From positions 124,715-188,714 of the forward strand of contig NZ_JAGJRS010000010.1 of the NCBI RefSeq assembly GCF_017837635.1: 64,000 nt of DNA. The letters run 5' to 3'. How positions within the stretch are numbered: the stretch's first letter is position 1; each line of letters begins with the position of its first letter. The notes under the pieces were generated by a model. That model was not told where the DNA came from and made no database searches. It saw nothing but the letters and a program-made list of their open reading frames with translations. The DNA is from Frateuria flava (GTDB taxonomy: Bacteria > Pseudomonadota > Gammaproteobacteria > Xanthomonadales > Rhodanobacteraceae). Both the position numbers and the translations under genes were made by a program. Below are positions 25,284-33,099 of this stretch, piece by piece.

Positions 25284-25463
25284 TCAGTGGTTCTTGCGCG
25301 CGGACTGCTTGCCCTCGTCCACCAGTTCGCTCACGCGCTGGCCGCCTTTCTCGCCGAGCTTCTGGTAACCCTCGTGGCCCAGTTCGTCCTTGCGGGCCTC
25401 GCCGCCCTTGTGGCCGGCTTCGCGGACGGTCATGTCGCCCTTGTCGTGGGTCTGCTTGCTCAT
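25284..25463 (-). CDS. KGG-repeat protein (59 aa)
   Basis: This 59-residue protein, [20 protein letters not shown]..., is found by reading the minus strand between its neighbours. It has two to three KGG units, with AGHKGGEARKDELGHEGY and EKGGQRVSELVDEGKQS. Start ATG at 25463, stop TGA at 25284. It carries the same GDMTVREAG opening as other members of the cluster, which points to repeated duplication. It lies 48 bases from the 95-residue member and 21 bases from the DUF2795 gene, so it is likely part of one transcript. Confidence 0.85.
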   Translation of the reverse strand: MSKQTHDKGDMTVREAGHKGGEARKDELGHEGYQKLGEKGGQRVSELVDEGKQSARKNH

Positions 25464-25484
25464 GCTTGTCTCCTCTGCTCGGGG

Positions 25485-25691
25485 CTACTCGATCTCGCCG
25501 TAGCCCTTCATCACGTCTTGCGGGCCGCCGTAGTGGTCTTCGGGCAGCTTGCCGATGGTCTGCATTACCTCGTCGGGGGCGTCATTGCGACGCGCGGCCT
25601 CGACCAGATCCTGCTTTTTGGCCGGGTAGTTCACGCCGGACAGGTACTTCTGCACGTTGGCCGGCGAGTTGCCTCCTAAACCTCGTGTCAT
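25485..25691 (-). CDS. DUF2795 domain protein (68 aa)
   Basis: This 68-residue protein starts MTRGLGGNSPANVQKYLSGV and reads YPAKKQDLVEAARRNDAPDEVMQTIGKLPEDHYGGPQDV, the full DUF2795 domain. It is a small, soluble, helix-rich protein of unknown function that is often found near stress or competence genes. It is embedded between KGG genes in the same direction with 15- and 21-base gaps, so co-expression with the stress proteins is likely. The domain call is firm. Confidence 0.85.
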   Translation of the reverse strand: MTRGLGGNSPANVQKYLSGVNYPAKKQDLVEAARRNDAPDEVMQTIGKLPEDHYGGPQDVMKGYGEIE

Positions 25692-25706
25692 GGTGAACCT
25701 CCGCGA

Positions 25707-26030
25707 TTACTCGCCGCCCTCGGAATTCTTGCCCTTGTTGATCAGGTCGCGCACGCGCTCGCCGCCCTTCTGGCCCAGTTCGGAATAGCCTTCCGGCCCC
25801 AGCTGCTGCTTGCGCGTCTCGCCGCCTTCGCGGCCGATCTCGCTCATCGCGTTCGGGCCACGCTGCTCGCGCAGGGCCTCGACGCCCTGGTGGCCGAGGT
25901 CCGAGTAGCCCTCGGGGCCGAGCTGTTCCTTGCGGATCTCGCCGCCCTTCTGGCCGGCTTCGCGCACGCTCATGTCGCCACTGCCGCTGGCGTGGGACGG
26001 GGTCTGGTTGTTGCGATCGTTGTTTGCCAT
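25707..26030 (-). CDS. KGG-repeat protein (107 aa)
   Basis: Starting at ATG 26030, this is the largest member of the cluster at 107 residues. It reads [29 protein letters not shown] and then further degenerate KGG units (LGHQGVEALREQRGPNAMSEIGREGGETRKQQ) and a [20 protein letters not shown] tail. The longer upstream frame to 26168 is not conserved and is rejected. There is a 189-base gap to the next gene upstream, so a separate promoter is possible here. Confidence 0.85.
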   Translation of the reverse strand: MANNDRNNQTPSHASGSGDMSVREAGQKGGEIRKEQLGPEGYSDLGHQGVEALREQRGPNAMSEIGREGGETRKQQLGPEGYSELGQKGGERVRDLINKGKNSEGGE

Positions 26031-26219
26031 GGTGTGTCTCCGGGTTGTCAGGGGAGCCCGCCAGGCGGGCGTGGCATGCGTTGCAACGCGTATGCCAGTG
26101 TGCAGGGCGCCGTGCCACGCGGTTGGCGGTCGGAGGCAGCGGGCAGCGCATGTAATTTGCGCTTGCACTGGAAAGAACTGCCGGCCTCGCGCGCGTGCCT
26201 GGGGCGCCTGCCTGTGTCG

Positions 26220-26453
26220 TCAGTCCCCCTCGCTCTGCTTGCCCTTGTTGATCAGGTCGCGGACGCGATGGCCGCCCTTGGTGCCGAGTTCCGAGTAGCC
26301 CTCGGGGCCCAGCTCTTCCTTGCGCGCTTCACCGCCCTTCTTGCCGATGGCCGAATAGCCCTCGGGGCCGAGCTGCTCCTTGCGGATCTCGCCGCCCTTC
26401 TGGCCGGCTTCGCGGACGGTCATGTCGCCCTTGTCGCTGTGCTGGTTCTTCAT
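26220..26453 (-). CDS. KGG-repeat protein (77 aa)
   Basis: ATG at 26453 starts a 77-residue protein, [20 protein letters not shown]..., with three KGG units and the same [21 protein letters not shown] tail as the 95-residue member. This shows recent duplication inside the cluster. The upstream extension to 26528 has no family similarity. It is a highly charged, probably disordered stress protein. Confidence 0.85.
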   Translation of the reverse strand: MKNQHSDKGDMTVREAGQKGGEIRKEQLGPEGYSAIGKKGGEARKEELGPEGYSELGTKGGHRVRDLINKGKQSEGD

Positions 26454-26508
26454 GGTTTGTCTCCGTGGGTGGGGAAGGAAAAGTTGCTGCGGTCGCCATG
26501 CAGGCGGA

Positions 26509-26691
26509 TCAGTGACGTCGGCCGCCACGGTCCTCGGCCTCGTGGCCTTTCTCGACCAGCTCGCGTTCGCGCTGGCCGCCCTTGTGGCCGCCCATCTGAC
26601 CGGCCTCGCGGACGGTCATGTCGCCCTTGCCGCTGCCCTGGGCCTGCTTCGCGTGCTGCTGGCCGCGATCGTTTTGCTGTTTCTGGCTCAT
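26509..26691 (-). CDS. KGG-type protein (60 aa)
   Basis: This 60-residue protein begins [20 protein letters not shown], followed by [38 protein letters not shown]. It has one and a half KGG units and a Gln-rich head. It shares the GDMTVREAG block with its neighbours and sits 41-55 bases from each. It fits the cluster's stress-protein theme; no individual function is known. Confidence 0.8.
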   Translation of the reverse strand: MSQKQQNDRGQQHAKQAQGSGKGDMTVREAGQMGGHKGGQRERELVEKGHEAEDRGGRRH

Positions 26692-26732
26692 CTGTTGGCT
26701 CCAGTGATGGATCGTGGTGACCGTGCCCGTCT

Positions 26733-26912
26733 TCAGCGCCGTCCGCGCTGTTCGGCCTGGCGGCCTTCGTTGACCAGTTCGCGCACGCGCTGGCCGCCCT
26801 TGTGGCCGGCCTCGCGCACGGTGGTGCTGCCACGACCGCTTGCGCGCGATGCCGAAGCGCTGGCGGCTTTCTTGTTGACCGGGTCATGGGTGGAGGACTG
26901 TTGCCGGGTCAT
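26733..26912 (-). CDS. KGG-type protein (59 aa), first of the cluster
   Basis: ATG at 26912 was chosen because GGAG lies six bases before it; a second ATG at 26918 is possible. The product is about 59 residues with an Ala/Ser-rich head and TTVREAGHKGGQRVRELVNEGRQAEQRGRR, one KGG unit. It is the promoter-proximal member of the seven-gene cluster, so its upstream region (26913-27285) should hold the main promoter. Confidence 0.8.
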   Translation of the reverse strand: MTRQQSSTHDPVNKKAASASASRASGRGSTTVREAGHKGGQRVRELVNEGRQAEQRGRR

Positions 26913-27285
26913 GGTCATCTCCGTGGTTGAACACCCGGCCCTAGGTGCCGGGCAACCAGGGGATTGCATCAGCGATGCCAGAAGCGGAATGGCTCAACAC
27001 CGCCGCTTTCGCTGCTCAGCGCAGAGCGCATGCTGAAAAAAGGCGAGGCGGGGAGAAAGAACTACAGGCGCGGCCAGGCGGGTGGTCGCGCGGTTGGCGG
27101 GCGTGGCGGATCGCACGCGTCCGCCGCGCTTGCGGCAGGGCGATTTCGCCGAGGAGGGTGAGGGCGGAGGGCGCGCCAGCGGCAGCCTGGTTCCCTGTGA
27201 AAGCGCACCCTGTGTTCTGCACGGTGGGATTTCATTCAAGGGAGGGGCCGGCGCGAACGCAGCCTGCAGGGTCCCTGCCGCGTGC
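26913..27285. other. Non-coding stretch between the KGG cluster and tamB
   Basis: No supported gene. The part next to 26912 should hold the promoter of the KGG cluster. A short hairpin (CCGGC...GCCGG, about 26938-26951) is visible. I see no repeat of families A-C and no clear -35/-10 pair. Confidence 0.5.
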
Positions 27286-30200
27286 TCAGCGCTCCAGCCG
27301 GTAGTTCAGGCTGGCCCGACTGAAGTCGGTGGCGTTCTGCACTTCGAGGTTCCAGCGCTGGCTCAGCCGGTAGCGCAGGGTGATCACCTGGCCGGGCTCG
27401 AACAGGCCCACGCCGTAGCTCAGGTACAACCGCGGCGAGAGGTACTTGCCGACGGTGAAGGCCGACTCGCCGCCGAGCGCCTCGTTGCTCGACACCCCGA
27501 TTTCGTCGATGCCCAGCCGGCTGCCGATGCTCTTGGCGAGCAGGTCGCCGGCCGCCGAGCCCAGCGCCTGTGCGGCCGCGCCGACCATGTCGCCTTCGCC
27601 GCCGCTGACCTGCGAGAGCGGCTTGCCGGTGATCAGATAGGAGAGCGCGTCGGACTGCTCCATCGGCGGGTTGGAGAACACCGTGAGGATCGGCCGCTGC
27701 GCCGTGCCGGTGATCAGCAGGCCCACTTCCTGGCCTTCGTCGATGGTGGCGTTGGGGTTGAGGCTGCGCACCGCGCGCAGGTTCAGGCCGGGATTGTCGA
27801 TCGGCGTGCCGGCGAACAGCAGCTTGCCCGACTCGATGTGCAGGTCCTGGCCGTAGGCCTTGTAGGTGCCGCTCACCGCGATCTGGCCCTGGCCGCGGGT
27901 GGCGCGGCCCGGCTCCTCGATCACCGTGAGGGTGCCGGTGAGCTTGCCGTCCAGGCCCTTGCCGGTCAGGTGGGTCTTGCGGCCGAGATCGACTTTCACC
28001 CGCGCGTAGATCGGCAGCTGCGCGGCGGCTTCTTCCTGCGTCTTTTCGTCGACAACCACGACGTCGGGCGAGGCCTTGGTCGCGCCGCCGCCCGGCAGGC
28101 GGTTCAGGTTCACGTCGGCGCTGTCCAGCGCGACCGCGCCGGTGACGTGCACGCCCTGGGCGTCGCGCTGCACGCGCAGGTCAGGCGTGAGCACCACGTG
28201 TGCCGCGGGGATGTCGGCCACGGTGACCTCCTGGCCGGTGAGCGTGATCGCGCTGGGCACCTGCGCGGTGAGCCCGTAGCTGCCGCCGATCTCCAGCGTG
28301 CCCTTGCCCGAGCGCACGTGGCCGTCCAGCTCCACATGCTGCGCGTCGGGGGCGCGCAGCACCACCGCGCCGTCGGTGAGCTTGAGGCCCAGCGCGGGCA
28401 CTTCCGCGGCGAAGCCCTCCACCGTGGCCTGGCCGGTGACTGCCGGTTGCGCCAGCGTGCCGGCGAAGCCGAAGCGCCCGTCGAGATGGCCCTGCACGTT
28501 GGCCACTTCGCTGGTGAGGAGCTCCAGCGGGGCGAGGCTGTCGAGGTTGACGGTGAGCTGGCCGCCGAGCGCCTGCCTGTCGCCATCGACGGTCAGACGG
28601 CCGTCCAGGCGGCCACTCGCGTTGAGTGCGGCGTGCGCTTCCAGTTGCTGGTGGCCGGGTGCGAGGTCGGCGTCGACAGTGAGGTTGCGCCACGCGAGCA
28701 GCGGGCGCTGCGCCTGCTGGGTGTAGGTGATCGAACCCTGTTCGGAGGCGAGCGTGGCCTTGCCGCTCAGGGCGCCGGCGGCGCTGCGCTTGAGCGTGCC
28801 TTCGCCGTGCAGTTCGCCGTCGGCGCGCATGGGCAGATCCGCGTAACCGGCGGCGTTGAGCAGCAGCGTCAGCGGCAGCGCGCGCAGGCGATAGCTGGCG
28901 GCGAGGTTGCCCGCCTTGTCCTGTTTGCCCTGCACGCACAGCAGCGGGTCGCCCGCGGTTAGGCACAGCGGCGACAGCGCCAGCGCGCCCTCGGCGTAGT
29001 CCAGCGTGGCCGGCTCCTGCAGCCGCCAGCGCGGCAGACCCTGCGGCTCCAGATCCAGCGAGTCGAGGGTGCCCTCCCAGCGGTGCTGCTTGAGGCTGCC
29101 GTGCAGGGCGAGCTGGGCGGAAAGCTGGCGGCCGTTCGCATCGAGCGTGAGCTTGTGCGCCGCTTCAGTACCGTCGGCGTGCAGCGCCAGCGTGTCGAAG
29201 GCCAGGCCGCCGAGCCACGCATCGCGGGCATCGAGCTCGACGTTGCCGCTGGGGCGGCTGGTGTCGGGCACGTGCGCCTGCAGGTCGAGCCGGCCGACGC
29301 GCTGGGTGCCGTAGGCGATCGTGCTGCCATGGACCTCGGCGTCGACGCCCAGCGCGGGCGGCAGGCCGGTGACGTGGGCGTGTGCCTGGAGCCGGCCGCC
29401 GGCGTCGGGCAGCCAGTCGGCGAGCGTGGCGATGGTCGCCTGCACTTGCACGTCGTTGCGTGTGCCCGGTTTGCCCTCGACCGACAGCGTGCTGTTGCCG
29501 GAGGCGAGCGCAAGGGTGCCGTCCACCACCTGGTTGGGCGACAGATGCAACTGGCCCTGGCCGCGCAGCGGACGGCCGCGCAGGCGACCGTCAAGGCGGG
29601 TGAGGTCGAGCGTCGCATCGGGCTGGCCTGAGGGCAGGGTGCCGCGGGTCGTCAGTTGCGCATCCAGCGCGCCGTTCCAGCCGGCGAAGAGCTGGCCCGG
29701 ATCGAAGTCGTCCGCTTCTGCGGCGAGTTCCCAACCGAGCACCGGCTGCAGGGTGAGCGTGCCCTGCGCGTGCAGATGGCCTTGCGGCTGTCGGACATCG
29801 AGCGTGTGCAGCGTCAGTTGCCGTGGCGTGCCATCGACGTTCACCGCCAGCTGCGCCAGCTTGCCGGGCGGACCGATCGCAATGTCGCCCTGCGCGTGGA
29901 ACTGCGCCGTGCTGCCTCGCACGTCCAGCTGGCCGTGGCTGGCCAGCGTCTGGCCGGCCAGTTCGGCGGGCAGTTCCAGGTCCTGCCAGGCAAGCTGCAG
30001 CGTGCCGGCGGGCGGCGTGGCGTCGAGCTGGATCTGTCCGTGCGCCTGCAGCCGCCCCTTGATCTGCGGCGAGGTGAGGGTGAGCGTTTCCAGCGTGAGG
30101 CGGCTGCGGTCGTCGCTCAGCTGGGCCTGCAGCGGCGCCAGTTGCAGACGCCACTGGTTGAGGTCGACGGTGCCGTTGAGCGTGCCGCTGCGGCGGTCGC

Positions 30201-31032
30201 CCTTGCCGGTGAGGTCGAGCGCCAGGCTTTGCAGCGTGCCCTTGCCGAGCAGGGGCGTGGGATCGAAACGGGGCGCCTTCAGCGAGGCGGTCCAGGGCCA
30301 GGCGCCGCCCTGTTCGAGCTGGGCCTGCAGATGCGCCGCCATCGGCTGGCTGAGCGCGAGGGTGAGCCGTGCGTGGGCGCCGTCACTGTGCGCCTGCAAC
30401 TGGCCGGCGTAGGTGGTGTCGCCGACGGTCCAGGCGAAGCTGGCCTGACCGTTGCCCTGCCAGGTGTCGCCGATGGCCAGCGTGCCGTCCACGTCCGCGC
30501 GCCCCTGCGGCGAGCGCAGGCGCAAGGTGCGGATGGCGATGCCCTGCGCGTCCCACTGCCCGGCGAGGTCCAGCGTGTTGGCGGTGAACAGCGGCTGCTT
30601 GCCCTGGTGGATCACCAGGTCGGCCACGTGCGCCTGGTCGACTCGGATCGCCAGCGGTGGATTGAGGGAGAGCGGACCGCTGTCCGGTTCGTTCGGTGTG
30701 GCCGGTGGCAGCGCGACCTCGACACCCTGCACGTCGAGCCTGTCGACGTGCAGGTGCTTGCCCAGCAACGGCCAAAGGCGCACGTCCAGTCCCGCGCTGT
30801 CCACGTGGACGTCCAGGCCCTTGCCGTCGGTGTAGCGCAGGCCCTTGAGCTGCAACGGACCGGCGAGGGTGCCGCTGGCCTGCTGCACGCTGAGCGCACC
30901 GTCGGTGAAGCCGCTGGCGCGCGCGAGCGCGAAGCGCAGGCCCGCGCCGGTGCCGAGCAGCCACCACAAGCCCAGTGCCAGCAGCAGGAGCAGGGCGAGC
31001 AGGGCCAGGCCGATGCGCTTGAGCCACTTCAT
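27286..31032 (-). CDS. tamB: Translocation and assembly module subunit TamB
   Basis: This 1248-residue protein has one N-terminal transmembrane anchor (about residues 7-28) and a very long repetitive beta-rich body. It ends in the conserved C-terminal TamB (DUF490) domain (VGLLITGTAQRPILTVFSNPPMEQSDALSYLITG), which docks to the barrel partner. TamB-type proteins bridge the periplasm as a hydrophobic groove and act in outer-membrane biogenesis and lipid transport. Its partner tamA lies directly upstream, separated by 220 bases of repeats. The + strand frame opposite it is only a shadow. Confidence 0.93.
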   Translation of the reverse strand: MKWLKRIGLALLALLLLLALGLWWLLGTGAGLRFALARASGFTDGALSVQQASGTLAGPLQLKGLRYTDGKGLDVHVDSAGLDVRLWPLLGKHLHVDRLDVQGVEVALPPATPNEPDSGPLSLNPPLAIRVDQAHVADLVIHQGKQPLFTANTLDLAGQWDAQGIAIRTLRLRSPQGRADVDGTLAIGDTWQGNGQASFAWTVGDTTYAGQLQAHSDGAHARLTLALSQPMAAHLQAQLEQGGAWPWTASLKAPRFDPTPLLGKGTLQSLALDLTGKGDRRSGTLNGTVDLNQWRLQLAPLQAQLSDDRSRLTLETLTLTSPQIKGRLQAHGQIQLDATPPAGTLQLAWQDLELPAELAGQTLASHGQLDVRGSTAQFHAQGDIAIGPPGKLAQLAVNVDGTPRQLTLHTLDVRQPQGHLHAQGTLTLQPVLGWELAAEADDFDPGQLFAGWNGALDAQLTTRGTLPSGQPDATLDLTRLDGRLRGRPLRGQGQLHLSPNQVVDGTLALASGNSTLSVEGKPGTRNDVQVQATIATLADWLPDAGGRLQAHAHVTGLPPALGVDAEVHGSTIAYGTQRVGRLDLQAHVPDTSRPSGNVELDARDAWLGGLAFDTLALHADGTEAAHKLTLDANGRQLSAQLALHGSLKQHRWEGTLDSLDLEPQGLPRWRLQEPATLDYAEGALALSPLCLTAGDPLLCVQGKQDKAGNLAASYRLRALPLTLLLNAAGYADLPMRADGELHGEGTLKRSAAGALSGKATLASEQGSITYTQQAQRPLLAWRNLTVDADLAPGHQQLEAHAALNASGRLDGRLTVDGDRQALGGQLTVNLDSLAPLELLTSEVANVQGHLDGRFGFAGTLAQPAVTGQATVEGFAAEVPALGLKLTDGAVVLRAPDAQHVELDGHVRSGKGTLEIGGSYGLTAQVPSAITLTGQEVTVADIPAAHVVLTPDLRVQRDAQGVHVTGAVALDSADVNLNRLPGGGATKASPDVVVVDEKTQEEAAAQLPIYARVKVDLGRKTHLTGKGLDGKLTGTLTVIEEPGRATRGQGQIAVSGTYKAYGQDLHIESGKLLFAGTPIDNPGLNLRAVRSLNPNATIDEGQEVGLLITGTAQRPILTVFSNPPMEQSDALSYLITGKPLSQVSGGEGDMVGAAAQALGSAAGDLLAKSIGSRLGIDEIGVSSNEALGGESAFTVGKYLSPRLYLSYGVGLFEPGQVITLRYRLSQRWNLEVQNATDFSRASLNYRLER

Positions 31033-31059
31033 GCGCGTAGTCCCCCGTTGCCGCGACCC

Positions 31060-31220
31060 CGTACGGGCGAATCCTTCCCACGCACGCGGGGGAAGATGCC
31101 GCCAGGCGGAGGAGAGGCTCCGGTGCTACGAAGCACAGGATCCCGTACGTCGGGCGTTTCCGCAGGGTTCCTCCGTCCGCCCCCTGCGCCGCTTCCCCCG
31201 CGTGGGGGGAAAGGTGCGAC
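31060..31220. repeat. Family-B repeats between tamA and tamB
   Basis: Two degenerate family-B hairpins (about 31073-31100 and 31190-31216, TTCCCCCGCGTGGGGGGAA) fill the tamA-tamB gap. They could reduce transcription into tamB. Confidence 0.6.
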
Positions 31221-31252
31221 GGCGCACAAAGCGTGGAGGTGGCGCGCGTACA

Positions 31253-33010
31253 TCACAGATCCGGCCCTATCACCACGTGCAACTGGATCCCGTGCGCATG
31301 GTCGTCATGGATCGGCGTCCCCACGTCCACGCGGATCATGCCCACCGGCGACAGCCAGCGCACGCCCAGGCCGGCGCCGATGCGCGGGCGGTAGTCGGTG
31401 CCGTTGAACGCATTGCCGGCGTCGACGAACGCCGCCATGCCCCAGTTGCGGGTGAAGTAATGCTCCACCTCGGAACTTGCGACCAGCAGGTTGCGGCCGC
31501 CGATCACCCGGTCGAAGCTGTTGCGTGGACCGATCGCCTGGTAGCTGTAGCCGCGCACCGAGCGATCGCCGCCGGCGAAGAAACGCAGCTGCGGCGGCAG
31601 CGCACTGAAATCGCCGGTGGAAGTGATGCCGGCGCTGGCGCGCAGGATCAGCCGGTCGCGCCGGGTGAATGCATGGATCCACTTGGCGTCCGCGGCGAGC
31701 TGGCTGAAGCGGGTGTCCGACAACAGCGAGCCGGCGGTGCTGCGTGCGTACACGCTGAGCGACCAGCCGTGCCGGACGAACGTCGGATTGTCGCCTTGCT
31801 TCTTCGACAGCGACGCCTCGGCGAACAGCAGCTTGCTGCGGCCGCGCTCGATGCCCGGCGCATCGTCTGGCTCGTTGCCGCGCTTGCCGACGGTGAAGGT
31901 GCCGATCAGGGCGTGGGCGCCCACGGTACGCGTCCAGCCATGCCACAGGTCGGTGTGGTTGCCGACCAGTTCCAGCGTGCGCGATTGGGACGTGGCGGTA
32001 TCGGCGTCACGGAAGTTGGCGCCGAAGTTGAGGCTGCGCTGGTCGCCACCGGGCAACGGGATCATGTACTGCGAGGACAGCGTCTTCAGCCGTTGCGCGG
32101 CGACCAGCTCGTTCTTCCACTTGTGACCGCGGCTGTTGACCCAGCGCCGCTCCAGCCCGAGGCGGATGCCGGCGCCGGTGTCGGTGCCGAAGAACGGCCC
32201 GCCGGTGTACACGCTGCGCTTGGCCGGCTGCAGCTCGACATCGACATCGACGGTGCGGGTCGCGTCGTCCACGTCCGGGCGCACGTTGACCACGGAGAAA
32301 TAGTCCGCACCGTTGAGCGCCTGCTGCAGGCGCAGCAGGTCGGCCTGGTCGAAATAGTCGCCGTGGTCGAATGGCACGAAGCGATCCAGGAAGCCCGGTT
32401 CGAATGGCGAATCGGTGAAGGCGACCTTGCCGAAGCGGTAGCGCGGGCCCGCCTGCCAGGCCAGGTCGACCACCGCGCTGTGGTCGGCGCGGGTCACGCG
32501 CACCTGGTGCGTGAGCAGCTTCGCGCCAAGGAAGCCGTTGGCAGTCAGCGCGCCGCTGACGTCGTCGCGCGCCTTGTCATAGGCGCCATGGTCGAGCACG
32601 TCGCCCTTGAGCCGCTCCACCGCGCGTTCGGCGCGACGGATCGCCGGGATCTTCAGGGCCGCCTCGTCCAGTTTCACGTGCACCTCGGTGATGCGCACCG
32701 GTTCGCCCGGTTTCACCGTCAGCGTGACCTGCCAGTCATTGGCGCCGGTGCGCGTCAACGCGCCCTGCACGCTTGCCTCGTAGTAGCCGTAGGGCTCCAG
32801 CGCCGCGCGCACTTCGTCGGGAGCGTCCTCGTACAGGCGCCGGATCTGCGCCTCGCTGACCGGCCGGTTGGCGTACTGCGACAGCGTCAGGCCCGCCTGC
32901 ACGGCGGACTTGAGCGGGTCATCCACGCCCTTGACCGTCAGCCGCACGCCCGCGTGCGCCGCCAGCGGCAGCAGCAGGAGCAGGACGATCAGGCGTCGGA
33001 GGCGGCGCAT
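31253..33010 (-). CDS. tamA: Autotransporter assembly complex protein TamA
   Basis: This 585-residue protein has a signal peptide (cleaved after AHA), about three POTRA domains (residues 22-265) and a 16-strand Omp85 barrel. The barrel-lid motif GGDRSVRGYSYQ lies near residue 484, equivalent to the VRGY/F loop of BamA/TamA. It is an outer-membrane protein that works with TamB. ATG at 33010 is the first in-frame start before the signal peptide. The gene order tamA-tamB is the standard one. Confidence 0.93.
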   Translation of the reverse strand: MRRLRRLIVLLLLLPLAAHAGVRLTVKGVDDPLKSAVQAGLTLSQYANRPVSEAQIRRLYEDAPDEVRAALEPYGYYEASVQGALTRTGANDWQVTLTVKPGEPVRITEVHVKLDEAALKIPAIRRAERAVERLKGDVLDHGAYDKARDDVSGALTANGFLGAKLLTHQVRVTRADHSAVVDLAWQAGPRYRFGKVAFTDSPFEPGFLDRFVPFDHGDYFDQADLLRLQQALNGADYFSVVNVRPDVDDATRTVDVDVELQPAKRSVYTGGPFFGTDTGAGIRLGLERRWVNSRGHKWKNELVAAQRLKTLSSQYMIPLPGGDQRSLNFGANFRDADTATSQSRTLELVGNHTDLWHGWTRTVGAHALIGTFTVGKRGNEPDDAPGIERGRSKLLFAEASLSKKQGDNPTFVRHGWSLSVYARSTAGSLLSDTRFSQLAADAKWIHAFTRRDRLILRASAGITSTGDFSALPPQLRFFAGGDRSVRGYSYQAIGPRNSFDRVIGGRNLLVASSEVEHYFTRNWGMAAFVDAGNAFNGTDYRPRIGAGLGVRWLSPVGMIRVDVGTPIHDDHAHGIQLHVVIGPDL

Positions 33011-33099
33011 GTGGTGGGGGACGTCCCTGTGCGGAGGCTCGCGGGGCGCTCCAGCTTAACCACGCCGATGTTGCCGCGGCATAAACACGCGGCGACCGG

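Noticed and set aside
24948..26912. Regularly repeated sequence that might be a CRISPR array
   Set aside because: The repeats are in-frame KGG protein repeats, with no spacer structure and no cas genes.
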